The notes: generated from the sequence alone by a model not told the origin. A stretch of DNA of 64,000 bases from Pseudomonas sp. IAC-BECa141 (GCF_020544405.1 NZ_CP065410.1:3038001-3102000), one strand, 5' to 3'; positions 38,800 through 48,019 are shown, counted from the stretch's first letter. Numbers and translations are program-made.

Positions 38800-39342
38800 A
38801 TGAGCAATTCCTTGAAAAAGATGCAGGAACATGCGGAAGCAAAATCCAGTCAGGTGCCCGTGACGACCGATATCTGGCGCCCACTCGAAAAGCTGCGGCA
38901 GCAGGTTGATCACCTGTTCGAGGATTTTCACCGTGGATCATTGATGTCACCCTTCAGCCGCGGGCTGTTTGATGTAGAACCGTTCTTCTCGCGTGACGTC
39001 TTCTCCCCCAGCATGCCGGCCGTGGATATCACCGAAAAGGATAAAAGCTTCGAAATCACGGCCGAACTGCCCGGCATGGACCAGAAGAACATCGAAATCA
39101 AACTGTCCAACGGCAGCCTGATCATCAAGGGCGAAAAGAAAGAGGACAAGGAAGAAAAACGCAAGGGCTATTACTTGAGCGAGCGTCACTATGGTTCCTT
39201 CGAGCGTGTGTTCAACCTGCCCAAAGGGGTCGACGCCGAGAAGATCGATGCGCACTTCAGCAAAGGCGTATTGAGCATCTCGCTGCCGAAAAAGCCCGAA
39301 GCGATGAAAGCGGACAAGGTCGTGCCGATCAAGGGCGAATGA
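38800..39342 (+). CDS. Hsp20 family small heat-shock protein
   Basis: A 180-residue protein with an alpha-crystallin domain (about 75-168): AVDITEKDKSFEITAELPGMDQ, ELSNGSLIIKGE-type strands and the terminal GVLSISLPK. It is an ATP-independent holdase preventing aggregation of unfolded proteins. GAGAGGAG precedes the ATG. It follows the antiporter gene and shares its Anr box unless a further promoter lies in the 75-base gap. A strong terminator follows. Confidence 0.93.
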   Translation: MSNSLKKMQEHAEAKSSQVPVTTDIWRPLEKLRQQVDHLFEDFHRGSLMSPFSRGLFDVEPFFSRDVFSPSMPAVDITEKDKSFEITAELPGMDQKNIEIKLSNGSLIIKGEKKEDKEEKRKGYYLSERHYGSFERVFNLPKGVDAEKIDAHFSKGVLSISLPKKPEAMKADKVVPIKGE

Positions 39343-39356
39343 ATCCGCAGATGTAT

Positions 39357-39389
39357 GCCCCTTGCCGGAAAACTGGCAAGGGGCTTTTT
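39357..39389 (+). terminator. Rho-independent terminator after hsp20
   Basis: GCCCCTTGCC (39357-39366) pairs with GGCAAGGGGC (39375-39384), followed by TTTTT. It ends the antiporter-hsp20 unit and lies just before the convergent ABC-exporter operon's stop. Confidence 0.92.
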
Positions 39390-39397
39390 CTTGGGCC

Positions 39398-40540
39398 TCA
39401 GCCTCTGAAAATGTCGAACGGCTCGATCTTCAGCACCTTGCGAATGCCCAGGTAGCTGGAAAACCCGGCAATCAACAGCACCAGACCAAACGCCAGTCCC
39501 AGATTCCAGAAAGTGACGATCGCAGCGTAGTTGGGAAGATAGGTTCGTGCGATGACGATCATCAGAGTCACCAGTCCGATGCCCAGACCATAACCGGTCA
39601 TCGCGGTGAACATGGCCATGAAGAAGATCATGTAGACCATCTCCCGGTTCTTGGCGCCGATGGCTTTCAAAGCGGCAAACTTATCCAGGTTTTCCAGAAT
39701 GAAACTGTAGAACGTCTGACCGGAAATCGACAGGCCGACCAGAAAACTGATGACTGTCATCATCAGAATATTGGTCCCGACACCGGTCTGATAGATGTAG
39801 AAGTCGGCAATACGCCGGTTGAACTCATCCCTGGTCAGGGCGATGTAGCCCAACCGCGCCACTTGCTGCTTGATGGCTGCCTCACCTTGCCGGCTTCTGG
39901 GCTTGAGCAAGATGTATGACACGGTGAAGCGTGTCGTAGGGATGTATTCGATGGCACGCCGGTAGGTTGTGTAAAGCGTCGGCACTCCGGTCAATCCACC
40001 GACCAGAACCCTGGCGATGCCGACGATGATGCCCCGGTGGTCGTTGAGCTCGAACGAGGTACCGATGGCAGGGTTGCCCAGTTTTGCGAATTCAGCATCG
40101 TGAACCACGATGAACGCGTTTTCGGCGTAGATATCCTCGATGGCGCCCTGCTCCAGGGCCGGACGACCGAGCAGGCTGGTGTCGTCCAGACCAATCACGC
40201 TAACCCCTTGATATGTGCCATTTTCCAGGCGCACCTGGGCGCTGCCAATGAATACCGGGACGGCGTATTCCACCTGCTGCATGCTGCGCACTGCGTCCAG
40301 CAGGTAGTCCGGCAACGGGATGGCAATCGTCGGGGTGTTGACCGCCGGATCGATGATCCACATCGGTGCTCCGACATTGGTGACCGTCGAATAGGCGCGG
40401 TTCAGGATGCCAGCGAACATGGCGGTCATTTGCATCATCAGGAACACTGAGAAGGTGATACCCACCAGTAACGCCGAGAATTTGGCGCGATCATTGACTA
40501 GGAGTTTGTACCCGATGCGCAGAATTCCACTGTATTTCAT
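39398..40540 (-). CDS. ABC transporter permease, FtsX/DevC type
   Basis: A 380-residue permease with one N-terminal helix (about 20-45), a large periplasmic domain and three C-terminal helices (about 258-280, 305-330 and 345-365), as in DevC/MacB-type permeases. The C-terminal segment LENLDKFAALKAIGAKNREMVY is the typical FtsX coupling region. It is the last gene of an operon with lipoprotein, ATPase, membrane fusion protein and outer-membrane factor genes, and overlaps the latter by four bases. A tripartite efflux pump for a lipid, peptide or drug is the likely complex. Confidence 0.9.
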   Translation of the reverse strand: MKYSGILRIGYKLLVNDRAKFSALLVGITFSVFLMMQMTAMFAGILNRAYSTVTNVGAPMWIIDPAVNTPTIAIPLPDYLLDAVRSMQQVEYAVPVFIGSAQVRLENGTYQGVSVIGLDDTSLLGRPALEQGAIEDIYAENAFIVVHDAEFAKLGNPAIGTSFELNDHRGIIVGIARVLVGGLTGVPTLYTTYRRAIEYIPTTRFTVSYILLKPRSRQGEAAIKQQVARLGYIALTRDEFNRRIADFYIYQTGVGTNILMMTVISFLVGLSISGQTFYSFILENLDKFAALKAIGAKNREMVYMIFFMAMFTAMTGYGLGIGLVTLMIVIARTYLPNYAAIVTFWNLGLAFGLVLLIAGFSSYLGIRKVLKIEPFDIFRG

Positions 40541-42021
40541 GGCCAGTTTCCGCTAATGCCAGTATCGGGCCGGTTCCACCAGCCACCGCCCAGCGCCACG
40601 AACAACGCAACCGTGTCCTGATGCCGCTGCGCCAATGCTTGAAGGTAAGCAATATCGACCTGATGCAACTGCACGTTGGCCACGAGCAGATCCAGATAGG
40701 TCACCAAACCCGAGCGATAGTTGGCCTGTAATAATCTCAAGGCCTCTCGGGCAGCGGCCTGCGCCTCGGCCTGCTTCTGTAACGTTTGCGCATCGAGCTC
40801 TATTGCCCTGAGCACATCCGCCACCTGCGCGAAAGACTCCAGCACCACTTGTCGGTAGTTCGCCGCTGCTTGCTGATAGGCGTCAATTGCCGACTGGCGG
40901 CTGTACCACAGGCGCCCTCCCTGAAACAGCGGAATATCGATCGACGGCCCGAAGTTCCAGAATCGTCCGGCACCGGCAAACAGTGAACCGGTGTACGACC
41001 CAGCCGCCCCGTAGGTACCGCTCAAGCTGAAGCTGGGAAACATAGCCGCCGTGGCGACACCGATTTGCGCGCTGGCCTGATGCAATTGCGCCTCGGCGGT
41101 GAGGATATCCGGACGCTGGCGCACTAGGTCGGAAGGCAGACTGACCGGCAGATCGTGCGGTAACGAAAGTGCTGTCAAGCGAATGTCGGGAAGTTTGAGT
41201 TCTGCAGGCATCACGCCTTCGAGCGTGGCCAGCAAGTGCTCGCTTTGACTGACTTTCTGTTTGAGCGCCGGTAACGAGGCCTCGTTAGTCGCGATCAGGC
41301 TCTGCAGGCTCAATGTCGCCGAATAAGGCACCGTTCCGCTGCGCACCTGAACCTGGGTGGACTGCAGCTGCTGGCGCTGCAAACCGATCAATTGTTCCGT
41401 GGCCTCGATCTGCGCGGTATAGGCTGCCCGGGCAATGGCCGTATTGACGACATTGGCCGTTAGCGTGAGATAGGCCGCCTGAGTCAGCCAGGTCTGGCGA
41501 TCGACCTGGGCTTGCAAGCCCTCCACGGCACGTCGCTCGCCGCCAAAGACATCGAGGGTGTAGCTGATCGTGCCACTGAAGATCATCACGTTAAAGATCG
41601 AGCCTGCCGTCGTCAGCCCTTGCTGGACCGGCGCGCTGCGCTCACGACTGGCGCTGAAGCGGGCATCGAGCTGCGGATAGAAGACCCCGTGACCGGCTCT
41701 GAGCGCGTTCTGGCTTTGACGCAAACTGGCCTCGGCCGCCTGCACGGTCATGTTATGGGTGATCGCCTGGCGCACCAGTGCATCAAGCGCCGTCGAGTGG
41801 AAAAAACGCCACCAGTCCGGTGTGACCTCACCGCCGGGCACGAACTGTTGAACCTCGCCCTGCGCCGCAACAGTCCCCGGCAGCGGCTCGTTCAGATAAC
41901 GCTCTGACACAGGCGTGGCCGGAGGCGAAAAATCCGGGCCGACCGTGCATGCGCTGCCCAGCAACAGGCTCAGTGCAAGGCAGAAGCGTCCAGTGCGGCG
42001 TAACCGGTCTACCCTTTCCAT
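40537..42021 (-). CDS. Outer-membrane efflux lipoprotein (NodT/OprM family)
   Basis: A 494-residue TolC-like channel. A lipoprotein signal ends at LLLGSAC-TVGPDF, with the acylated cysteine near residue 25. The following region shows the NodT-family pattern DWWRFFHSTALDALVRQA, long alpha-helical stretches with SLRQSQNALRAG and a second helical repeat, and SLSGTYGAAGSY near the barrel. It provides the outer-membrane exit for the ABC pump. The start overlaps the HlyD stop (TAATG). Confidence 0.92.
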   Translation of the reverse strand: MERVDRLRRTGRFCLALSLLLGSACTVGPDFSPPATPVSERYLNEPLPGTVAAQGEVQQFVPGGEVTPDWWRFFHSTALDALVRQAITHNMTVQAAEASLRQSQNALRAGHGVFYPQLDARFSASRERSAPVQQGLTTAGSIFNVMIFSGTISYTLDVFGGERRAVEGLQAQVDRQTWLTQAAYLTLTANVVNTAIARAAYTAQIEATEQLIGLQRQQLQSTQVQVRSGTVPYSATLSLQSLIATNEASLPALKQKVSQSEHLLATLEGVMPAELKLPDIRLTALSLPHDLPVSLPSDLVRQRPDILTAEAQLHQASAQIGVATAAMFPSFSLSGTYGAAGSYTGSLFAGAGRFWNFGPSIDIPLFQGGRLWYSRQSAIDAYQQAAANYRQVVLESFAQVADVLRAIELDAQTLQKQAEAQAAAREALRLLQANYRSGLVTYLDLLVANVQLHQVDIAYLQALAQRHQDTVALFVALGGGWWNRPDTGISGNWP

Positions 42022-42908
42022 TATTTCTGACCTATGAACACATCCACCAACTGCCCCGGGTAGACGTTCGGCAGATCTTTCTTCTCGAAGCGAAAAATCA
42101 CCGCCAGCACCCTCAGGTCAACTTTTTCCCGGCGCTGGTTGGACAGCTCGATTTTCGGCGATACGTAGGGCTGCACCCGCACGAAGGCCAGCGGCACACG
42201 GATGTCCGTGCCGTGAATCAGCATCTGCGCCTGCATGTGCTCGGGCGCTGGTAATCGGGCGATCAGAATCTCGTCCACATAACAGCGCACAGCCAGATGC
42301 GCCTGATCGGCGCTCATGACCAGCAGCGGCGCGAACCCTTGGGTGTAAACGTCATAGGCCCCCTGGGGCGATACATAACTGCCCACTGCGCTGTTAATAG
42401 TCATCACCACACCGTCCGCTGGCGCCTTGATGAGGTATTGCGCCAGCAACGCCGCCGACGCCTTGAGGGCAGCCTGCGCCTGGGTCACGGAATTGCGCGC
42501 GGTGTCCAGGGTATCTTTGCTGATCGATTTCGGATCAATGTTGTAAGACGCCAAGCGCTTGTTGTACTGGTCGCGGGCGGTGGCCAGGCTGGCCTGGGCC
42601 AGTTCAAAATTGGCGCGTGGCACCGCGTCGTCAAGTGTGACCAGCGGCTCCCCGCGTTTGACCGTCTGCCCCTCCTGCACCCACACCCGGGTTACCGGCG
42701 CGGCCACCTGCGGATAGATCACGATATTGCTGCCACCGGGCTGCTCGCCCTCGATGATGCCATTGGCATAGATCGCGCTGGCATCGTTGCTGCTCGCTGG
42801 TGCGAAGGCGGGCGGCAGCGGCTGCGGTGTCCGCCCGAGCAGATAGGCGGCGATCAGCCCCCCGAGAACACCGACTACCGCCAGCGTAAACAGCAGGGAC
42901 TTTTTCAC
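42021..42908 (-). CDS. HlyD family membrane fusion protein
   Basis: A 295-residue periplasmic adaptor with one N-terminal helix (5-25), a lipoyl-like segment (PVTRVWVQEGQTVKRGEPLVTLDD), a short coiled-coil hairpin (about 105-160) and a beta-barrel domain (APADGVVMTINSAVGSYVSPQG). The C-terminal part ends YPGQLVDVFIGQK. It links the FtsX-type permease to the outer-membrane channel. The gene overlaps the ATPase stop by four bases. Confidence 0.92.
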   Translation of the reverse strand: MKKSLLFTLAVVGVLGGLIAAYLLGRTPQPLPPAFAPASSNDASAIYANGIIEGEQPGGSNIVIYPQVAAPVTRVWVQEGQTVKRGEPLVTLDDAVPRANFELAQASLATARDQYNKRLASYNIDPKSISKDTLDTARNSVTQAQAALKASAALLAQYLIKAPADGVVMTINSAVGSYVSPQGAYDVYTQGFAPLLVMSADQAHLAVRCYVDEILIARLPAPEHMQAQMLIHGTDIRVPLAFVRVQPYVSPKIELSNQRREKVDLRVLAVIFRFEKKDLPNVYPGQLVDVFIGQK

Positions 42909-43603
42909 GATATGGCATGCCCGGTTTCGCTGATTCGGCCGTCAGCCATGTAGATGATACGGTCGGCGTACTCGTTGATCCGTGCATCGTGAGTGACAAT
43001 AAGGATGCAGCGTTGCTGATTGAGTACTCTCTCCTTGACGAACGCGATGATCATTTTTCCCGTGTCCCCATCCAGAGATGCCGTAGGCTCGTCCATTATC
43101 AAGATTTGCGGCTCCCCCACGATGGCTCTGGCAATGGCAACGCGCTGTTGCTCCCCTCCGGAAAGCTTCATGGGCAAGATGTTCCCCCGATCCTTCAGGC
43201 CCACCACCTCCAGACTCTGGCGGGCCTTCGAAAGCGCATCGTTCCATTTGTGATGCCTAAGGATCAGGGGGATGGCGACGTTCTCGGCCGCCGTCAACCG
43301 CGAAAACAAGTGATAGTCCTGGAACACGAACCCGATGTGATCCAGGCGCAGTTCGGCCAATCTGTCGCTATTCAGGCTCCAGATGTCCAGGCCATTAATC
43401 AGCACCGTTCCAGAGTCGGGTCGCAGGATGCCGGAGAGGATGCTCAATAGTGTGGTCTTGCCGCTACCCGAGGGGCCGACGACAAACACCATTTCGCCGA
43501 ACTGCGCGACCAGCGCCACCTGGTCGACCGCTTTCATGCGCGTACTGCCTTCGCCAAACCACTTACACAACCCGCTCGCAACGATGGCCGGGTGGGGGGT
43601 CAT
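42905..43603 (-). CDS. ABC transporter ATPase, LolD/MacB type
   Basis: A 232-residue ATPase with Walker A GPSGSGKT (43-50), Q-loop VFQDYHLF (93-100), signature LSGGEQQR (147-154) and Walker B ILIMDE (167-172), followed by the D-loop ASLD and the switch histidine in IVTHD. It powers the FtsX-type permease two genes later. The start ATG overlaps the stop of the lipoprotein gene (TAATG), showing translational coupling. Confidence 0.95.
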   Translation of the reverse strand: MTPHPAIVASGLCKWFGEGSTRMKAVDQVALVAQFGEMVFVVGPSGSGKTTLLSILSGILRPDSGTVLINGLDIWSLNSDRLAELRLDHIGFVFQDYHLFSRLTAAENVAIPLILRHHKWNDALSKARQSLEVVGLKDRGNILPMKLSGGEQQRVAIARAIVGEPQILIMDEPTASLDGDTGKMIIAFVKERVLNQQRCILIVTHDARINEYADRIIYMADGRISETGHAIS

Positions 43604-43857
43604 TATTTGCGACTCGCCTTTTCAAGCATTCGGCTGGCGCGTTCATTGGCCTCATCGGCGGTGCGTTGTGCCTGACTGGCCGCGGCCTGCGCCTGTTCCG
43701 CTTTTGAATACGCGGCATCGGCTCTGGATTGCGCAGCAGCGGCAGCGCTTTGTGCCGAATCGATACGAGCATTCATTTCTTGCACATGCTTATGACTGCA
43801 CCCCGCCGTCATCGCCAGAAGGACGCTCAGCACAACAACAGATAAACGCTTGTTCAT
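43603..43857 (-). CDS. OprI/Lpp-like small lipoprotein
   Basis: An 84-residue lipoprotein with a signal ending [11 protein letters not shown] (lipobox) and a mature part that is one alanine-rich coiled coil ending [11 protein letters not shown]. This end is the same as in OprI, the Pseudomonas murein lipoprotein, whose C-terminal lysine can be linked to peptidoglycan. GGAGAACC precedes the ATG at 43857; the longer frame from 43899 is not needed. It is the first gene of the ABC-pump operon rather than a stand-alone gene, which is unusual for an OprI paralogue. Confidence 0.88.
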   Translation of the reverse strand: MNKRLSVVVLSVLLAMTAGCSHKHVQEMNARIDSAQSAAAAAQSRADAAYSKAEQAQAAASQAQRTADEANERASRMLEKASRK

Positions 43858-43933
43858 GGTGGTTCTCCTCAGTTGAGTGAGCCGGGAACACGCCGGCACC
43901 CCTCAAAGTATCCGCCCCCCCTGCGCCGGCACT

Positions 43934-43947
43934 GTGATTTTTGTCAA
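43934..43947 (-). promoter_or_regulatory. Degenerate Anr/Dnr box TTGAC-AAAA-ATCAC
   Basis: An 8/10 match to TTGAT-N4-ATCAA, centred about 83 bases before the lipoprotein gene start. It is the weakest of the ten boxes in this block, but its distance from the gene matches the others. Confidence 0.55.
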
Positions 43948-44033
43948 TGAATGGCCAACCCGGCGTGCCGGTTAATCACTCGTCGCAATAATGTGCGCGT
44001 GCCCGCTCATCCGGATGAATGCTCAGCGGTGCA

Positions 44034-44594
44034 TCAACCAATCCAGCGAATCTCTGGTGCCTGATGGGCAACAGGCGCCGGCGCGGCTTTCGGATGGCCG
44101 ACGATGATCGGTGCTACCGGAACCCACGCCTGTGGAAGATTCAGCATTTGCTTGCCCTGTTGAGTATTGAGATACGGCTGGGCAAAACCGATCCAGCAAG
44201 TGCCCAGTCCTTCTGCACAGGCACTGAGCATCAGGTTCTGGGCGGCCAGCGCACAGTCTTCGACCACCCATTGCCCGGGTGCGTCAGCCGAGATCAGGAT
44301 CAGTACCGGTGCGTGATAGAAAATCTGAAAGTGCTCGTCATCGAGCAACGCGTGAAAGCGCTCTGATTGTGATCCCGGTGCCAGCGTCTTGAGCATGCAG
44401 GCTTTCGCCTCGCGTGAAATTCGATCCAGCAACGCTTGGTCGCGAACCACGGTGAATCGCCAGGGTTGTTGGTTCATCGCACTTGGCGCCAAGGTGGCGG
44501 CACCGATCAAGCGCACAATGACCTCTTCATCGACAGCCTGCGCCGTGTATTCACGTGTCGAATGACGGCCAGAAATGGCCTGGTCAATGTTCAT
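44034..44594 (-). CDS. Nitroreductase family FMN protein
   Basis: A 186-residue flavoprotein of the nitroreductase superfamily. FMN-contacting motifs are RHSTREYT near residue 10, APSAMNQQPWRF near 36-47 and GLGTCWIGF near 130. These enzymes reduce nitro compounds, quinones or other electrophiles with NAD(P)H. The ATG at 44594 has AGGAGG eight bases upstream; another ATG six bases earlier is too close to it. It follows the Usp gene by 34 bases and ends the groEL-like/usp/nitroreductase unit. Confidence 0.9.
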   Translation of the reverse strand: MNIDQAISGRHSTREYTAQAVDEEVIVRLIGAATLAPSAMNQQPWRFTVVRDQALLDRISREAKACMLKTLAPGSQSERFHALLDDEHFQIFYHAPVLILISADAPGQWVVEDCALAAQNLMLSACAEGLGTCWIGFAQPYLNTQQGKQMLNLPQAWVPVAPIIVGHPKAAPAPVAHQAPEIRWIG

Positions 44595-44628
44595 GAGCAT
44601 TCCTCCTACAGGGACCTCCGGCGCGGTG

Positions 44629-45516
44629 CTACACAGCCAGAACGTTGCAAGGGACCTGATACAGAATGTGCTCGGTGGTACTGCCGAGCAGCTTGTCCAG
44701 ACCGTGGAATTGCACGCGCCCCATGACGATTACATCCACCTGATGCTCGTCTGTGAACTCGCTGAGCGCCGCAACGGGGTTACCCACCACAAAATGCCGG
44801 CGATCAGCCGGTACGCCATGCTGACTGGCCCAGTCGAGGTAGGTCTTTTCAAACTCACGGCGCAAGCCTTTAGTCAGTTCGGCGATTTTCAGGCCATCGC
44901 CCAGTTCTGCCAGGTATTCCTGCGAAACGTCATAGGCATACAACAGGTGCAATTCGGCATCACACTGGATAGCCAGCGCAGTGGCCTGCTGGATGATGCG
45001 CTCGTTCAACCGATTATTTTCCAAGCCGTTCGTAGAGACATCGACCGCGGCTACAACCTTGCGCGGTAATGCATGGGCCGCGCCGCCAAGCAGGTACACC
45101 GGCACTTGGCATTGGCGCAAAAGATACCAGTCCAGTGGGGTGAAGAATGCACGTTTGAGCAGTGACTCGTGTTGCACTTCCTTAATAAGCAAGTCGGGAT
45201 TCAACTCTGTAACGTGATCAGAAATCTCCTGTTTTATGTCGTCCGCCCAAGCGACTTCGCAGGTCACTGCTACGCCTCGGCCAGACAGTTTCTCCGCCTG
45301 GGACTTCAACCAGTCGCGTTGGTTCTGAAGATAGCTTTCCCGAACCTGTTTCCTGCTGCCCTCGTCAAGTAGCCACAGAATGTCCAGTGTCTTGACGAGG
45401 GCGACGATGTGCAATGTCGCACCACTGGCCCTGGCCAGCGCGCCGGCATGGTTGATTGCCGGAGAGCGGCGCAGGAGCGGGTTGATGATCAGCAAAAGGC
45501 GTTGATATTGGCTCAT
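44629..45516 (-). CDS. Universal stress protein, tandem Usp domains (UspE type)
   Basis: A 295-residue cytoplasmic protein of two Usp domains (about 1-145 and 150-295). The second holds the ATP-binding-like pattern VMGRVQFHGLDKLLGSTTEHIL. A paralogue with the same start (MSQYQRLLLIINP) and end is present at 62521-63411. Usp proteins of Pseudomonas under Anr control support anaerobic survival. The gene lies 67 bases after the groEL-like gene and is probably in the same transcript. Confidence 0.93.
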   Translation of the reverse strand: MSQYQRLLLIINPLLRRSPAINHAGALARASGATLHIVALVKTLDILWLLDEGSRKQVRESYLQNQRDWLKSQAEKLSGRGVAVTCEVAWADDIKQEISDHVTELNPDLLIKEVQHESLLKRAFFTPLDWYLLRQCQVPVYLLGGAAHALPRKVVAAVDVSTNGLENNRLNERIIQQATALAIQCDAELHLLYAYDVSQEYLAELGDGLKIAELTKGLRREFEKTYLDWASQHGVPADRRHFVVGNPVAALSEFTDEHQVDVIVMGRVQFHGLDKLLGSTTEHILYQVPCNVLAV

Positions 45517-45583
45517 GATCTGTCTCCCGTCAGGCAGGTCGCGAGACCGGCCTTGCTCAAACGCCCGGCGACACTGCCGGACC

Positions 45584-47200
45584 TCATTCGCTGAACCCAG
45601 GCGGGATCGGCGACTCTTTCTCCGGAATATCCGTCAATATTGCCTCGGTCAGCAGCAGGATGCTGGCCACTGACACTGCATTTTCAAGGGCGATCCGCAC
45701 CACTTTGGATGGGTCGATGATTCCGGCCTCGTAAAGATCGACGTAGCGATTGACCGACGCGTCGAAGCCAATGTTGCCAGGCTCCGCCAACATCCTCGCA
45801 ACAACGACGCCGGCATCCACTGCCGAGTTTTCAGCGATGACCCTGGCCGGCGCCTCCAAAGCGCGCCGCATGATTTGCAGACCCGTGCGGGCATCCCCCT
45901 CATACTGCATCTCCTCGGCGGCAATCTTCGGGACGGCCTTGAGCAAAGACATGCCGGCGCCTGGCACAATGCCTTCGGCGATGGCTGCACGAGTGGCGGA
46001 AATGGCGTCATCCAACGCATCCTTGCGGGTTTTCATCTCGGCTTCCGAAGGCGCTCCGACCCGGACCACCGCGACGCCGCCCGAGAGCCTGGCCAAGCGT
46101 TCCTGTAGCTTTTCACGGTCGTAGTCGCTGGTAGTCGTCTCCATTTGTGCGCGGATTTGCTGCATCCGCGCCTCGATGGCCTCGCGATTGCCAGCCCCCC
46201 CGATCAACGCCGAACTGTCCCTTTGCACCACCACCCGATGCGCCCGGCCCAATTGACTCAACTCGATCTGTTCGAGGGCAAAGCCCAGGTCATTGGAAAT
46301 CACCGTTCCTGCGGTCAGAACGGCCATGTCCTGCAGCATCTCCTTGCGCCGGTCACCGAAGCCCGGAGCTTTGATCGCCACCGCTCGCAGCACACCGCGT
46401 ATCTGATTGACCACCAGCGTGGTCAACGCCTCCCCTTCTATGTCATCCGCGATCAACACCAGGGGCTGGCCGCTCTTGGCCACGAGCTCCATCAGGGGCA
46501 GCAACTCCTTGAGATTCAGAATCTTGTGGTCGCAAAACAACAGGTAAGCGTCATCGAGTTCCACCTGCATCTTTTCGGTATCGGTGACGAAATATGGCGA
46601 GACATAGCCTCGGTCGAAGCGCATGCCTTCCATGACCTCGACCACCGTTTCAGTGGTTTTTGACTCCTCGACGCTGACCACTCCTTCAATACCAACCTTC
46701 TCCAGGGCATCGGCTACCAGTTGGCCAATGACCGCATCGTTATGCGCGGATAGCGTCGCGACCTGGACCTTTTCCCTGGGCGTACTCACTGGTCGCGACA
46801 GCGTCCTCAACGACTCCACAACCAAAGCGAGTCCGCGATCGAGCCCGCGTTTGAGGTCGATCGCACTGGCACCCGCCACCACATTGCGGATACCGTCCGC
46901 GAGGATGGCCTGGGCCAGCACCGTTGCAGTGCTGGTACCGTCCCCCACCGCGTCACCGGTGCGCTCGGCAGCCTGACGCAACATTTGCGCACCGAGATTT
47001 TCTTCCGGATCCAGCAGGTCGATGCGCCTGGCGATCGTTACACCGTCATTGCAGACTGTTGGATTGCCCCATTTATTCTGAATCAGCACCGATTTGGACT
47101 TGGGGCCCAGCGTCACGCGCACGGCATCCGCCAACTGAGTGGCACCGCTGAGAATCCTCTCGCGGGCGGCGCCGCGAAATACCAGTTTGCTGTGAGCCAT
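45584..47200 (-). CDS. Divergent GroEL-type chaperonin without GroES partner
   Basis: A 538-residue Hsp60. Conserved ATP-site features are VTLGPKSKSV (29-38), DGVTIAR (52-58) and GDGTSTAT (86-93), and the apical and intermediate domains are complete. It differs from housekeeping GroEL in having CNDGVT for TKDGVT, a shortened C-terminus ending PPGFSE and no GGM repeats. No groES is adjacent. The ATG at 47200 has GGAG upstream; the nine codons before it are unlikely. A client-specific or stress-specific ring is possible. An Anr-like box lies 61 bases upstream. Confidence 0.92.
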   Translation of the reverse strand: MAHSKLVFRGAARERILSGATQLADAVRVTLGPKSKSVLIQNKWGNPTVCNDGVTIARRIDLLDPEENLGAQMLRQAAERTGDAVGDGTSTATVLAQAILADGIRNVVAGASAIDLKRGLDRGLALVVESLRTLSRPVSTPREKVQVATLSAHNDAVIGQLVADALEKVGIEGVVSVEESKTTETVVEVMEGMRFDRGYVSPYFVTDTEKMQVELDDAYLLFCDHKILNLKELLPLMELVAKSGQPLVLIADDIEGEALTTLVVNQIRGVLRAVAIKAPGFGDRRKEMLQDMAVLTAGTVISNDLGFALEQIELSQLGRAHRVVVQRDSSALIGGAGNREAIEARMQQIRAQMETTTSDYDREKLQERLARLSGGVAVVRVGAPSEAEMKTRKDALDDAISATRAAIAEGIVPGAGMSLLKAVPKIAAEEMQYEGDARTGLQIMRRALEAPARVIAENSAVDAGVVVARMLAEPGNIGFDASVNRYVDLYEAGIIDPSKVVRIALENAVSVASILLLTEAILTDIPEKESPIPPGFSE

Positions 47201-47260
47201 CGGATCGCTCTCCTGCCGATTCCACATTCAAGCAGGGTCCATTAACCACTCCCGACGACG

Positions 47261-47274
47261 TTGACTTTTATCAA
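47261..47274 (-). promoter_or_regulatory. Anr/Dnr box for the groEL-like unit
   Basis: Sequence TTGAC-TTTT-ATCAA, 9/10, centred about 67 bases before the groEL-like start. A second box 100 bases away serves the divergent unit, so this region is a bidirectional Anr control region. Confidence 0.75.
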
Positions 47275-47361
47275 CAAAGTCCTGCGCAGCCCGGTCTTCC
47301 TGTCGCCTCATGCCTGAACGCGGACCATTGGTTCGAGCTGCCTTCCGCGCTTGCATCGCAG

Positions 47362-47375
47362 TTGATAAAAATCAA
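47362..47375 (+). promoter_or_regulatory. Anr/Dnr box TTGAT-AAAA-ATCAA
   Basis: A perfect 10/10 box centred about 90 bases before the zinc-ribbon protein gene at 47459. Confidence 0.85.
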
Positions 47376-47458
47376 CCTGCTGGAACCCGGATCGCGTCGA
47401 AATGAGCAGGTGCGCTTCAGCAAGCGCCGGTTGTTTTGATCATCTCTGGAGGAACATC

Positions 47459-47956
47459 ATGGACAAGTTTCAGCAAAGCCAAAAAGACAAACTGTTCAAG
47501 AACGTCTCACATGACCCTTATAGCGCCCCACGCACGGAGGGCCCTGCCGTTTGCCCCAAATGTGATGCCGTGTATACCGCGGGAATCTGGAGCTGGAAAC
47601 GCCAGGAAAACACCGTGGTTCACGGTGCGCAAACAATGATCTGTCCAGCCTGTCGGCGCATCGAAGACAACAGGCCTGCGGGTATCCTGACCCTGTCCGG
47701 CGGCTACGTGCACCAGCACCGTGGGGAAATCGTCCAGCTGATTAAACACACTGAGGAAAAGGAAAAGGCCGAGCATCCCCTTGAGCGCATCATCAAGCTC
47801 GATGACGCGTCCGATGAGCTGGTCGTGACCACTACTGGCATTCACCTTGCCAATCGTCTTGGGCACGCCCTGAAAGGTGCTTTCAAAGGCAACTCTGAAT
47901 ACCACTACAGCGATAGCGAATATGGCATGAGCGTGCGCTGGTCTCGTGAGGAATAA
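47459..47956 (+). CDS. BCAM0308-like zinc-ribbon protein
   Basis: A 165-residue protein with two CxxC pairs, CPKC at about 32-35 and CPAC near 62-65, as in the uncharacterised BCAM0308 family (NMD3-like zinc ribbon). The rest is hydrophilic with conserved tryptophan and histidine positions. TGGAGGAACATC precedes the ATG. It is the first gene behind a perfect Anr box and is followed by a small protein and the ftsH-like gene. Binding to RNA or the ribosome could be imagined from NMD3 but is not shown. Confidence 0.8.
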   Translation: MDKFQQSQKDKLFKNVSHDPYSAPRTEGPAVCPKCDAVYTAGIWSWKRQENTVVHGAQTMICPACRRIEDNRPAGILTLSGGYVHQHRGEIVQLIKHTEEKEKAEHPLERIIKLDDASDELVVTTTGIHLANRLGHALKGAFKGNSEYHYSDSEYGMSVRWSREE

Positions 47957-48019
47957 CCCGGACAGCGCAGTTGTTGTACATCCCCGACTCGACTACCTGT
48001 CTGCTCAAGGTCAACGGCC

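Noticed and set aside
45483..45498. TTGAT-GATC-AGCAA in the usp genes (also near 63375)
   Set aside because: It lies inside the coding sequence of a conserved N-terminus and is not upstream of a gene.
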